In this document: piece by piece, positions 45,288 to 56,600 of the stretch
Layout: every line of letters starts with the position of its first letter
How positions within the stretch are numbered: the first letter of the stretch is position 1
Assembly (NCBI RefSeq): GCF_020360975.1
Contig: NW_025408675.1
Span: 1,860,001-1,924,000, forward strand
Length of the DNA: 64,000 nt
Direction: 5' to 3'
Source: Hirsutella rhossiliensis
Lineage: Eukaryota; Ascomycota; Sordariomycetes; Hypocreales; Ophiocordycipitaceae
Notes under the pieces: generated by a model
The model's database searches: none
What the model was told of the DNA's origin: nothing
What the model saw: the letters and a program-made list of their open reading frames with translations, nothing else
Position numbers and translations under genes: made by a program

Positions 45288-48200
45288 TACCCCCTTAGCT
45301 ATAGCCTACCCTTATAGTAAGGGTATAGCTAATATAGCTTTAAGCTAGTAAGCGTATAAAGGAGGTTCTTAGCTCTATACTTATCTCTTTACTCGAGGAA
45401 AGTAAGGGCCCTTTTAGGTCCTTAGGCTCTTTTAGACCTACTTAAGGAATAAGGGCCTAAAGAGGGGATAGTCCTATAAGAAAGGGGGCTGTCTTAAAAG
45501 GGAGAAACCTAATTAAATAAGGGGCCCTCTAAAAGGAAGACCTCTTTCTTTTCTTTAGCTTTAAACGTTACCTTCTTATATAGGCCCTTAGCTCCTCTTA
45601 TAGACTCTTAAGGCGGGCCTTTAAGGATAGCTTCTTATAGAAGTCTTTTAGCTTAATTTACTATAAAAAGATAGCTAGCTTCTACTTTAGTAAGGGCTTT
45701 ATAAGACCGTTTACTTTTATTAATACTATTAGAACCTAACGGACGGAAATAAGTCCCTTTTAAACTTCTTAGTATAGCTAATACTAATAGATATCGATAT
45801 ACTATAGCTAGGTCGATAGCTTTACGTTTTCTATTAGAATTTATATAGTCTATATATTATTATATTCTATAGATAATAGGGTCGGAATTTATAGTTATAG
45901 AGATATTAATAGCCGGCTAAGGAAAATTGCTTTTTTAAACGCTTTTAAAAGAGCTAGTAGCTTTACCTCCGTGCTTAAAGTTATAATAGTAGCTTACTTC
46001 GAAGCTCTCTAAGTAATAGTTCCTTTAAAAAGGGATATAATATACCCTTATAAGCTCTTTCTATTTAAGGAATTATCTATAAAGGACGAATCGCTTAAAT
46101 AAAAGAAGATTTTAGTAGCTAGTCTCCTTCCCTACCCTTTTAGGCATAGACTATATAATCTCGTTAAATAGAGATAAAAAATAGCTTAGTCTACTACTTC
46201 TTAGTACCTAGGGCTAGGATTCTAGTTATACTTAGCTAGTTAAGAGACTATAAAAGAGATATCCGGTCTAGTAGAAATAGCTAAAAAAAAAGTAAGGAGC
46301 CTACCTTCTATTAGTATAAGTATTTCTCTTACTCCCTAGCTTAAAAGGACGGATTAGGGAAAGGCTTATCGTTTAATATAAGTATATAGGGAAGCTTCTT
46401 CTTAAGGGAGTTAGGGAGGATTTTATAAGTAACCTTATTAATATAGGCGTCCTAGGTAAGCTAGATAGTCTATTAGGATCTATCTTAAAGGATTTATATC
46501 CTTAAGAACTACTTTGGTTCCCTTAGCTTAGCTATCTTATACCTTTATTATAGGCCTTAAATAGCCTCCTTAGTAGTTACTTCTTTCTTTTTTAGGTAGG
46601 CCTAGATAATATTATTAACGTAGAAAAAGACTATAACTTTACCCTTTTATATTATATATAGTTTCTAAGGAACTTTCTTAAAGCCTAGAGCTTTAAGGGA
46701 ACCTATTAACTACTATTACTAAAGAAGGGGTAATCTTTATAGTCTATATAGAGCTTTCTTAAGCTATAGAACCTTTCCTAGTTATTAAAAACTAAGAGGA
46801 AGTCGTATATAAATAACTTCTTTTTCTTTAAGGGGGTAGTTAACGAAGGCGTTAACTATATCTATCTAATTAAGCTCGAGGTTAAATTCGACTACTATAG
46901 CTATAAGGGTCTAAAAAGATATCCCTACTAAGTTAGTTACCTTAGTAAGTAGATCCCCTTTTTCCTATTAATTCCTATAGATAACTAGCCGGGCTTTATA
47001 TTTTTAAAGGAAGCTATATTTATTAGTCTTATAGATAAAGACCTACTTATAGCTAAGGACCTATTTTCCTCTTATCGTTTCCTTTAGTACCTTTTTAAAA
47101 GACCCTATCTCCTTATATAAGGCTAGGTAGTCTTTCTAGGCCTAGAAAAACTAGTCTTTAAAAGGGTCTTTTTCTAGCTACTTTTAGTTTGCTAGTAGGT
47201 CTAGGAGGTATCTTTTATATACCTTCCTTACTAATAGCTATAGCTTAAAGAGCCGGCCTACTATAAATGCTTTATAGGAACCGTCTTTTATAAGCGTTAG
47301 ATAAAAGTTAGAAAAATAATCGAAATAAAGGAGAGGTTAGTTTTCTTTTATATCGGCCCTATACTTTCTTTTACTTCTTAAAGTAAGGATAAAAAGGTAG
47401 CCGGGTAATCCTTTAAGGGAGGTACCTTTCCTACCCCCTTAAGGGTTAAGATAAAAAGACTAACTAAAAAAGCTACTTTTAAATCTTCTTCTTATTCTAT
47501 AAGAGGAAGTATAGGAAGGTAGGCGTATTCTAGCTCTACTACTTTCCTATAGTCTCCTTTTTTATTTAGATTATTTAATTTAATAGCTTTCTCTTTAAAG
47601 TTAGCGTTATCCTTAACTACTTTAATATTAGTTTCTTCTTTTATTTCCTTATCTAAGACCTTTTCTTAAGACTATTAAGAAGGGGGAATTTAGGTCTTTT
47701 AAATTAGCTAACGTTATAAAAGTAAGAGGGGCTATTAATCCCTCTTTCTATTAAAGAAGCTAGATTTATCGAAAATTATATCCTTAGTTAAAATAACCTT
47801 TTATAAAAGAGGAATCTAGATCTAGAAGATATTAATAGAATTATAACTAATAAGGTAACTAATAAAGGCTCTAGGATTAAGCTTTCTTTTCTTCTTCCTT
47901 TTTAGCTATATATTAGTAGTTATATCGTATGCCTTATAGCTATAGGTATAAAGGTAAGCTAGCGAGGCCCTTTTTTTTATAAAGAGCTTAAAGGGGGATT
48001 TTTAGTTTATTCCTTAGTTTAGTTTCCTAGGGTCCTTAAGGTCCCTAAGAGTCTAGTTCTAAAGGTAATAGGCGGTCTTAACGACTTCCCTTTAAAGGTT
48101 ATATAGAAGCTTTATAGTAAGTCTTATTATATAGGCCCTTTTTATTATAGTACCCCTTAATCTTTCTACCCCTCTGTTCTAAGCCTAGGTATTTAGTACT

Positions 48201-50640
48201 AATAGTAAGGGTAAAATGCCCCTTTTTTAAAGCTAATTTAAGATACCCTTTATAAATAGCTCTTTATTAGACTATATCTTCTTTACCTTATAGCTAAAGT
48301 ATGATTTTATCTAGTTAGTAAAGTCTTAGAAGGTAAACTAGTTATACTTACTTAGGTAGGTCTATAAGAAATAAGGGAAAACTATCCCTAAAAAGGCGTC
48401 TATAAAAAACATTACCTTAATAAAGCTTTCTTAATCCTTAAAAACGTTAGTTAAGTCGACCTAAATTTCCTTATATAGCTAGTCTAGCTATAAAGGCGTT
48501 CGTTTAGAAATTTATCTCTTAGTCTTTCCTTAGCTATAGTATTTATATTCGACGGTCTTTAGGCCCCTTATTCGTACGCCCTATTATAAGCCTAGTTATA
48601 TAAAGCTAAGGGGCCTAAGTAAGTAACTTATATATATTAAAGAAGGACGTTTCCTTAGGCTACTAAAAGAGGGTCCTTAGAACCTACCCTCTTAATAAGG
48701 AAAGCTAACTTTTTAAGAGATTCCTTCCTAAGAATAGGTTAGAATTTAAGAATAAATTAACTAAGTTTTTCCTCGATAAGCTTAATAGTCTAATTCTTTT
48801 AAACTAGCCTTATAGGCTTAGACGTTATATCTTAAAAGATTCCTTCCTTTTAAGGAAAGTAAAGGGAAATTAAGCTTATTAAAAATTAAGGGTAAAAAGC
48901 TACCCTTTTTTATCGAAGAATTTATATAGACCCGTTAAGTAATTTTATTATAAAATTTACCCTTCTATATCCCTTTATCTATATAGTTAATTCCCTAGTA
49001 ATAAGATATTGCCTTTATACCTTCTTAAATAACCGGAATCGTAAGAGTATATTATAAATATTAAGGGAAGTACTAAAGTTAAGGATAGCTGATTTTTATA
49101 GGGGATAGTTAAAGGGTCCGAACGGTTAGTTTTAGCCTTATTAATCTATAGGAAAGACGAATACTAGATTTACTATACTAATAATATTTCCTTAGATTTA
49201 TAGCTCGAATAAGGGCAGCGTTATTATTAGTTACTATTTCTTTATAACCTAAATCTCGTCTATCTTCTTTTATAATAAGGGGTCCTCCTTAAGAGACTAT
49301 TATACTATTTCTTATAGTCTCTTTAAAAGGTTAATTCCTTTAAGTCGGTTTTCCTTAAAGACTTACTAATAGTCTTCTAGCTAATAGGGCTTTTTATATA
49401 CTTAGTAGGTAGGTCGATTCCTCTTTATATATTATCTCTTCGAGGAATCCTTATCCTTTTTTAGAAGGTCTACTTAAAAACCCCCCCTTTTTACCCCTTA
49501 TTACTAATTTTAATAAAGAGGTTCGATTTTAACTAGTTCCTTAATTTTTCGACTAATAGACTAAAAGGTCTATTAAGGGACTAGTTAGGCCGGTCTAACT
49601 AACGGGACCGGGGCCGGACCCGGAATAAGATATATAGCTAGGGCCGGGGCAGCAGCTATAGTTAACGACGGCGTTAAAGCTCTTAAGGGAGGTAGAGCTA
49701 AAGGAGTAATAGCTATAGTAGTAGCAGCAGCGGGGGCTATAGTAATAGAGGCTATAGTAGCTATAGGTCGAGTTATCTAGGTCGAGTGCTAGCTATAAAG
49801 AAATAAGACTACTTACTATTATACTTTAGTAGCCTCTTTATTTAAGTCCTAGCTAGCCTCTTAAAAGATAGTCGAGTAACTATTATTAATAGGCTTTATT
49901 AATAGAGATATATCCTATAGCTACTAGCTAAAAAGAGCTTTTATAAGGAAGTATTAGTTAGCTTCCTTAAGGTTTTCTTCTTACTTAGCTAGCTATAAAG
50001 AAGCTAGGAGGTTCTTAGTAGAAACGGCTCCTAGGTATACTATATAGGTCTTCTTAATATAGTTAGTTATATAGCCCTTAGAGGGAGCTATTAAGGTCTT
50101 AAGCTTTAAAAGCTACTACTTAAGAGTCTCTTCTTTTTAAAGAGAGATTAGCTTTATAGTACTAACGGATTCTATTATTACTATACGTATAGTAGTTAGT
50201 AGCTTCGTTTTATAGAGGTACTCCTTATAGTAACTCTCGTAGTTACCTAAGGGAGTATAAAAAGCTCTTTACTATATAGAGGTTAGCTTAAAGAAGAGGG
50301 AAGCTCCCTCTATAAATTCCGTTGCCCTAGGATAAACAGGGGGCTTAAGAGGGTCCTACTTATTAAAGAAGACTAAATTATAGATAGTTCTATCTATATA
50401 AGCCCGTAGCTCCTTTACCTACTTATCCTAATCTTAGGGCTCTATAAGAATCGTCTTATAGACTATAAGGGTAGTAGAGGAATTATTTTTCGATATTATT
50501 ATAGGAGAGGGGGTAGAAAAGATAGTTAAAAATCGGCTTTTTTAGTAAGAGGGGTAAAAGGAAGCTATAAGGGATATAAGAAAGGTGCCTTTTATAGTAG
50601 CCGGAAGGTATTAAAATACTATTCCTCCTAGGCTTATAAC
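45288..50640 (-). pseudogene. Nested Copia-1 gag-pol remnant
   Basis: It is collinear with the outer element and with 13,139-17,692. No frame exceeds a few dozen codons. RIP has changed CAA/CAG to TAA/TAG and TGG to TAG or TAA throughout. Confidence 0.82.
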
Positions 50641-51117
50641 TCTTATATAAAGAGATATAAGAAGTATATATTAAATATATAAAGGTAAAAGTAAAAGTAA
50701 GGGGTTAGATAGGTTAGGTAAAGATATTTAAATCCTATAGGGGCAGTAATTATAGTAAGGGAGTAATTATTATATTACCTTAATTATTCTTCTTTCCTTT
50801 ATTTAACGCCTCTCTTTATACCTATCTAGTATATTAATTAATAAAGAAGATCCTTCTTAAAGAAGCTATTAAGATCCTTTTAACTACCGAGCTTTTTACT
50901 AGTTTTTCCCCTCTTTTCTAGCTATTGCTAGTATATCTATCTTATCTCTCGCTACCTTTATAAGAAGCTATCGCTACTTTTACTTCCCCTCTTACCCTTA
51001 CCCTCCTCTCTATACCTCCTTTTAGCTCCTTCCTTAAAACTTATTTTTTAGCTTCCTTAGTCCCTCTTACTAAGAGATATCTCTAAGAACTATAAAATTA
51101 AGCTATACTTCGCGATA
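50641..51117 (-). repeat. Nested Copia-1 5' LTR (477 bp)
   Basis: It starts TCTTATATAAAGAG and ends TTCGCGATA. Its left side touches the PBS complement GGCTTATAAC at 50,631-50,640. Confidence 0.9.
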
Positions 51118-51122
51118 ATATT

Positions 51123-51899
51123 ATATCCCTTTTTAAAGGAACTATTACTTAAAGAGCTTTAAAGTAAGCTACTATTATAACTTTTAGTATAGAGGTAGAG
51201 CTACTAGCTCTTTTAAAAGCGTTAAAAGAAGCGATTTTCCTTAGCTAGCTATTTATATCTCTATAACTATAAATTCTAACCTTATTAACTATAAAATATA
51301 ATAATATATAGACTATACGAATTTTTATAGAAAATATTAAGCTATCGACCTAGCTATAGTATATCGATATCTATTAGTATTAGTTACGCTAAGTAGTTTA
51401 AAAGGGACTTATTTCTATCTAGTTAGGTTTTAATAGTATTAATAAAAGCTAACGGTCTTATAAAGCCCTTACTAAAGTAAAAGCTAGCTATCTTTTTATA
51501 GTAAATTAAACTAGAAGACGTTTAAGAAAAGCTATCCTTAGAAGCCCGCCTTAAGATTCTATAAGAGGAGCTAATAGTATATAAGAGGAAGGAAATATAT
51601 ATAGCTAAAGAAAGGAATTAGGACTTATCTTAAAGAAGGGGCCCTAGCTTAATTAGGACTTATTCTTCTTAAAGGCCCCCTTTTAATAGACCTATCCTTA
51701 AAGAAGCCCCCTTTTCTTATAAGACTTAATTTCCTCCTTAAGGCCCCTTTTTCCTAAAATAGGTCTAAAAGAGCCTAGGGCTAAAACCTAGATTTCTTAA
51801 GTAAGGGATAAGTATAGACTAAGACCTCCTCTATACGCTTACCGGCCTAGGTATTTAGCTTTACCCTTTCTATAAGGGCAGGCTATAGCTAAGGGGGTA
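51123..51899 (+). pseudogene. Outer Copia-1 pol 3' end (RNase H region)
   Basis: It resumes the outer element after the nested insertion and runs to the polypurine tract. It is the reverse complement of 3,112-3,940 and 45,288-46,075. It is assigned to RNase H by position. Confidence 0.75.
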
Positions 51900-52379
51900 T
51901 ATCGTAAAGTATAGCTTAATTTCGTAGTTCTTAGAGATATCCCTTAGTAAAAGGGAACTAGGAAGCTAAAAAATAGGTTTTAAAGAAGGAGCTAATAAGA
52001 GGTATAAAAGGAAGGAGGGTAGGGGTATAAAGGGAAGTAAATGTAGTAATAGCTTCTTATAAAGGTAGCGAGAGATAAGATAAATATACTAGTAATAGCT
52101 AGAAAAAAAGGGAAACCTTAGTAAAAAGCTTAGTAGTTAAAAGGATATTAGTAGCTTCTTTAAGTAGGATCTTCTTTATTAATTAAGATACTAAATAGGT
52201 ATAAAGAGAGGCGTTAGATAAAAGAAAGAAGGATAATTAAGGTAATATAATAATTAATCCCTTACTATAATTACTATCCTTATAAGATTTAAATCTCTTT
52301 ACTTTACCTATCTAACCCCTTACTTTTAATTTTACCTTTATATATTTTTTATATACTTCTTATATCTCTCTTTATAAGA
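51900..52379 (+). repeat. Outer Copia-1 3' LTR (480 bp)
   Basis: It starts TATCGTAAAGTATAGC, preceded by AAGGGGG, and ends CTCTCTTTATAAGA, followed by TSD ACTTT. Confidence 0.9.
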
Positions 52380-52384
52380 ACTTT

Positions 52385-52590
52385 ATAGTAAAGCTAATAT
52401 AATTCTAACTAACTAAATAATACTTAGAATAGCTAGTATAAGTTTCTTATATATTATAACTACGACCTTATATAAGGGCGGACTAGCTATAAAAAAAGAA
52501 GGGTTTTTATTTAAGTACTTTAGTTTTTCCCTCTTATTTAATACTAATATTTTAAATACCTTTAGTTAGGCTACTAGTATAATCTTAATA
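52385..52590 (+). repeat. SINE-T copy 3, third piece (3' end)
   Basis: It continues from GGTTACTTT at 39,757 with ATAGTAAAGCTAATA, collinear with 29,055-29,262 of copy 1. It ends in AGTATAATCTTAATAA with only a short tail. The three pieces total about 750 bp. Confidence 0.82.
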
Positions 52591-53387
52591 ATTTATATAT
52601 ATTACTTTAAGTTATTACTTTTAACTAACTTAAGAGATATATTTATTATAGTAAAGAAGGATACTACTTTAATAAGTATAAGGTATACTTATAAGACTAT
52701 AAGATTAAATTTATAATATATAAAGTAGTAAATAAAACTCTTTACCTTAAAATAAGATAATAAAAGTATAATTCTCTTAGTACTTATTAATAAGTTCTTT
52801 TAAACTAGTATATATATTTAAAGGCTTATTTTATACTAAGTAAGTATATAGCTAGACTCCTTTATATTACTACTTTATAAAATAAGTTAATAGTATAATT
52901 ATACTATCTTACTTAAATTAAGCTATTAGTAAAAAGGAATTTAGCTTTTTAAACTAGGTTTAAATATATAAAAGCTTATATAAATAAGCGCTTAGGAGTT
53001 TAAAAGTAAGTAATATAAAAAAGGAAGTTAATATATACTTTATATATATTAATTAGCGCTATTATATATATTAAATAAGTAGCTATTATTATTTTATAAT
53101 AAAAGTATAATAAATATAAGTTATTATAATTACTATTAATATATAATAAAGTAGTACTACTCTTAGTTATATAAAGCCCTACTATTATAAAAGGCTCTTA
53201 ATTACCTAAGCTAACTAAGTATTACGTTTACTTTAATCTTATACTTATAGGAGTATAGATATCTTATATATATATATATATACTAGAGCGGGCAGTTTAA
53301 CTAAACTAAGTAATTAAATATTAGCTTTAAAGGTAGCTAAAAATAGCTATTTTATAAGGGAATATATATTATAGTATAATTAGTTAG
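52591..53387. other. Ancient AT-rich DNA with left TSD of Gypsy-1
   Basis: Same composition as 29,303-32,508, probably the same original stretch on the other side of the nested insertions. A short TA run lies at about 53,267-53,282. GTTAG at 53,383-53,387 is duplicated at 60,249-60,253. No gene is seen. Confidence 0.45.
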
Positions 53388-53644
53388 TATTAAGGGCCGG
53401 TATATACTTAGTATAGTAGTATAGGGCCGAATAATTATTTATCTAAAGCTAAGGAGAAAGGAAGAAAACTCTACCTTAGTCGCGACGGTTATCTATCTTT
53501 CTTAGTCCCTAGCTCGACCTATATTTAAGTACTATTCGGCCTAAGTTTAGGTCGAGCTCTACCTATATATAGGTCTACTTCGGCCCGACTTTAGTGCAGT
53601 CGCTATAGTATAACCTTAGCCTTTTACGGGTATAGCCTATAATA
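53388..53644 (-). repeat. Gypsy-1 3' LTR (257 bp)
   Basis: It begins TATTAAGGGCCGG and ends GCCTATAATA on the plus strand, next to the purine-tract complement CTACCCCCGCTCTCCCCC. Confidence 0.9.
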
Positions 53645-56600
53645 CTACCCCCGCTCTCCCCCTCTTATTAGTAGTGCTCCCGTTCCTCTCTTACCGCCTT
53701 TCCGTTATCGCTATCCCTTTTTTCTCGGCGCGCGCGGTCGCTTCCTTCCGCCTTACGCTCGCCCTATCCCTTTATACCCCGCCCTTTCGTACGCCTATTC
53801 CGCCCTCTCCTTCCCTCCTTTATATATATACCCCTATATCTTACTAACTATACGCGTGCCCCGCCGCGTATAAATACCCCTCTTCTATCCTTTCTCCTTC
53901 TTCCTTTCTTTTTCCTCCTTTAAGCTTTACTCCCTCTACGCGCGCGCCCCTACTCTACCTAACTTCTATCGCCGCGCCGCGCTATATTATAACTACTACG
54001 GGCCCTCGTATGCCCGCCGGCTTCTCTACTCCGCGTAGCGGCACCCCGCCTCTTAGCACGCCGGGCGACTATACTCTACCGCCTTTACGCTAGTCGACGC
54101 GTCCGCCTATATCTCTTAGTAAGCGTAGCGCGACCTATAGCACTACTATACGGCGGCTACCCTATCTCGCTTATATAGGCCGAATAACGTCGCCGAGCGT
54201 TAAGACGTAGTATAGTGCCTCTTAAAATTAAGCGTCGCCGCGTACTTATAACTACTTTACCTATACCTATGCTAGATTACGCTACCTTTTTATTTATTAC
54301 TCTCCTTTAACTTTATTTAATAAGACGCTAATACGATAGTAGTATATCGGGGATATAATCGCCGCTACTAACGCCTTCTAGGATTATACGTCCTAAAGAA
54401 CGTTCGATAACTATTAAAGCGACCTTTATATATATACTCCGTTCCCCCTCTAACCTTATCTTACTATTTATCTTTAATTATCGTTCTAGTATATTAAGCT
54501 TACCTATACTATTATATCTATATACTAGGCTTAGATATACCTTAATATCTTAAAGTAATTAAGCGGTAGTTAAGGGGCGTTTATAGTTAGTTAAAATTAA
54601 GTTAGTATCTTTAGTATATCTTACTATATCTATATCTTATCTTATTATATCCTACCCTTATCCTTATCCTTATCTATCTTTTATTACTATCCGTCCTATA
54701 TCTATCCTTTATCTATCCTTTATTATTTCCTTTTAATACTATAGTTCTTCTCTATCCTTTCTTTATTCTTTAACGAGCGTCTCCTATCTCTTACTTCTTT
54801 CTCTTTCTCCCCTTTCTATCTTTTATTTCCCCTTCCTTATCCTCTACCCTCCTCTTTATCCTTTTCTCTCGCCCCTCTTCTATCGTTCTCCCTTACGTTT
54901 CCCTACTATCTCTTAAATCCCTCTAGGGCTTACGTCTCCTAGAAGTCGTTTAGCGGGTACTATAATAGGTTTATATACCCTTGCTATTTTATAAGTACCT
55001 ATTACTATCTACCCCTCCCCCTTTACTTCTACCGCGCTTACTAGATCTCTTCGACGATATATTTAGGCTCGTCGTTCTCCTTAATTACTAATAGCAGTTA
55101 ATAGTTATCGACTACCTATCTAGGTAGTAAGTTCTCTACCGCTTAATAAAGGAATTCTATATAGAGCCTCTTATATACCCTCCTTAGTATATTAAGCTCT
55201 ACAATATATAGGCTAACTACCTTTATTATAGTATACTTTTAATATAGCTAGTTAAGCTTCTTATATAGCTAGTTAGTTATATATTTAGCTATATTTACTT
55301 ATACCTTATCGCTTACCTTAAACCTTTTTACTAAGGCTCTCCTTTAGTTCGCTATTCCCTCTTATCTTACTTATACCGCGATAATAGTAGTTTATAGGAA
55401 GTCGGTTACCTCTCTTATCCTTTAGGCGAGCTCCCTCGCCCCCCTTACTTTTAGCGCTAGCGGCCCCTCCTCCCTCGCTATTTAGACCGGCTCGATATTA
55501 TATCTATATATCGCGAAGAACGGGCTTACGCCTATTATCGACGCTATATAGTTATTTAGTATAGCTTATATATATAGTAGCTATGCTTCTTAGTTATCCT
55601 AGCTATAGTAAATATACGCTTAAAGGTATACCTATACTTCTTAGTTCGCGTGCTTAGTTAACTTATCTATTTATAGGTAGTATACTAAACTTAACTTCCT
55701 TTATACTCCTATTTATTTATAAAACTCCCTTTAAAAGCTTCTTATTTAGTTCGTCCTTTTATCCGATATAATCGACCTTAGTATCCTATAAAAGTAGAAG
55801 TAAGCTTAGAGGAATCTTATTATATATACTATTACCCCTATTATTAGTATCGCTTTAAGCGTTACTACCTTTATTAGCTAGTCTATAATTACTTAAAGGT
55901 ACCTTACGCTTTTTATCTTAGTTAGCGGTAGTTCGACTATAAAGTCTATCGATAAGTATATAAACGGTTAGGACGGCGGTAATAGGGGCTTTAAGAGTCC
56001 TTTTTAGAGTTACCTCTATATATACCCCCTCCTATATAGTTTATAGTTTACGACGAGCCGCCTTACTATCGCTAACTAGCTAGGCTAGAAGAATTCTTAG
56101 GCTAGTATTACTAAGGTCCCCTCTCTTCCTAGGTATCCTACCGCCGTTAAGTTATATATCTATTAGGCTATCTATACTTAAAGTATATCCTATTCCTTAC
56201 CCCTTTCTTCTTTATTATACTTCGGTTTCCTTAGTACTTATAGCCTCTCTTAAAAGTATAACCGTCTCTTAACGTCGATTATATATTCGCTTAGCTATAC
56301 CTTTAGCTATTATTTCGGTGCTAGCGATCTCTCTCCTTTATATATTACTTAGAATACCGCTTAGTATTCTTTATCTTTCCCTAGCGCCTTTATTTATTTC
56401 TTTTATAGCTCTTAGTTATCGAATACTAGTATAAGGTTAGCCTATTCCTAGGGTATATTTCGGCCTAAGTTTAGGTTAAGTTTTAGTTAATTATCGCCCT
56501 TATTTGCCTTTTCCTTAGGTTATTTAATAGGCCCCCCTGCTCCGCCGATATATACTATCGCGCTTACCCCTCCTTTACTTACCTATAGCGCCGCTACTAC

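Larger units (their letters stand above)
44810..51117 (-). mobile_element. Nested Copia-1 element, complete structure (6,308 bp)
   Basis: It lies in the opposite orientation inside the outer Copia-1. LTRs are 44,810-45,287 (3', 478 bp) and 50,641-51,117 (5', 477 bp), with TSD ATATT (44,805-44,809 and 51,118-51,122). PBS GTTATAAGCC at 50,640-50,631; polypurine tract complement TACCCCCTT directly after the 3' LTR. Order on the minus strand: gag about 50,600-49,400, integrase about 48,950-47,900, RT about 47,400-46,100, RNase H about 46,075-45,290. The Copia RT motif lies near 46,890-46,820. Its length equals that of its host element within 1 bp. It is RIP-dead. Confidence 0.9.
39758..52379 (+). 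mobile_element. Outer Copia-1 element with another Copia-1 nested in it
   Basis: The 5' LTR is 39,758-40,233 and the 3' LTR 51,900-52,379, in the same orientation, with TSD ACTTT (39,753-39,757 and 52,380-52,384). A PBS follows the 5' LTR, and the polypurine tract AAGGGGGTA precedes the 3' LTR. Removing the nested element and its second TSD copy (44,810-51,122) leaves 6,309 bp. Read on the plus strand: gag about 40,300-41,500; pre-integrase zinc region ending G-K-T-K-R-R-I-S-R-R (42,329-42,358); integrase core to about 42,750; Y-N-S-R-N-I-F at about 42,990, part of the conserved block before RT; RT about 43,450-44,700; RNase H 51,123-51,890. Stops and missense changes are all of RIP type. Confidence 0.9.
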
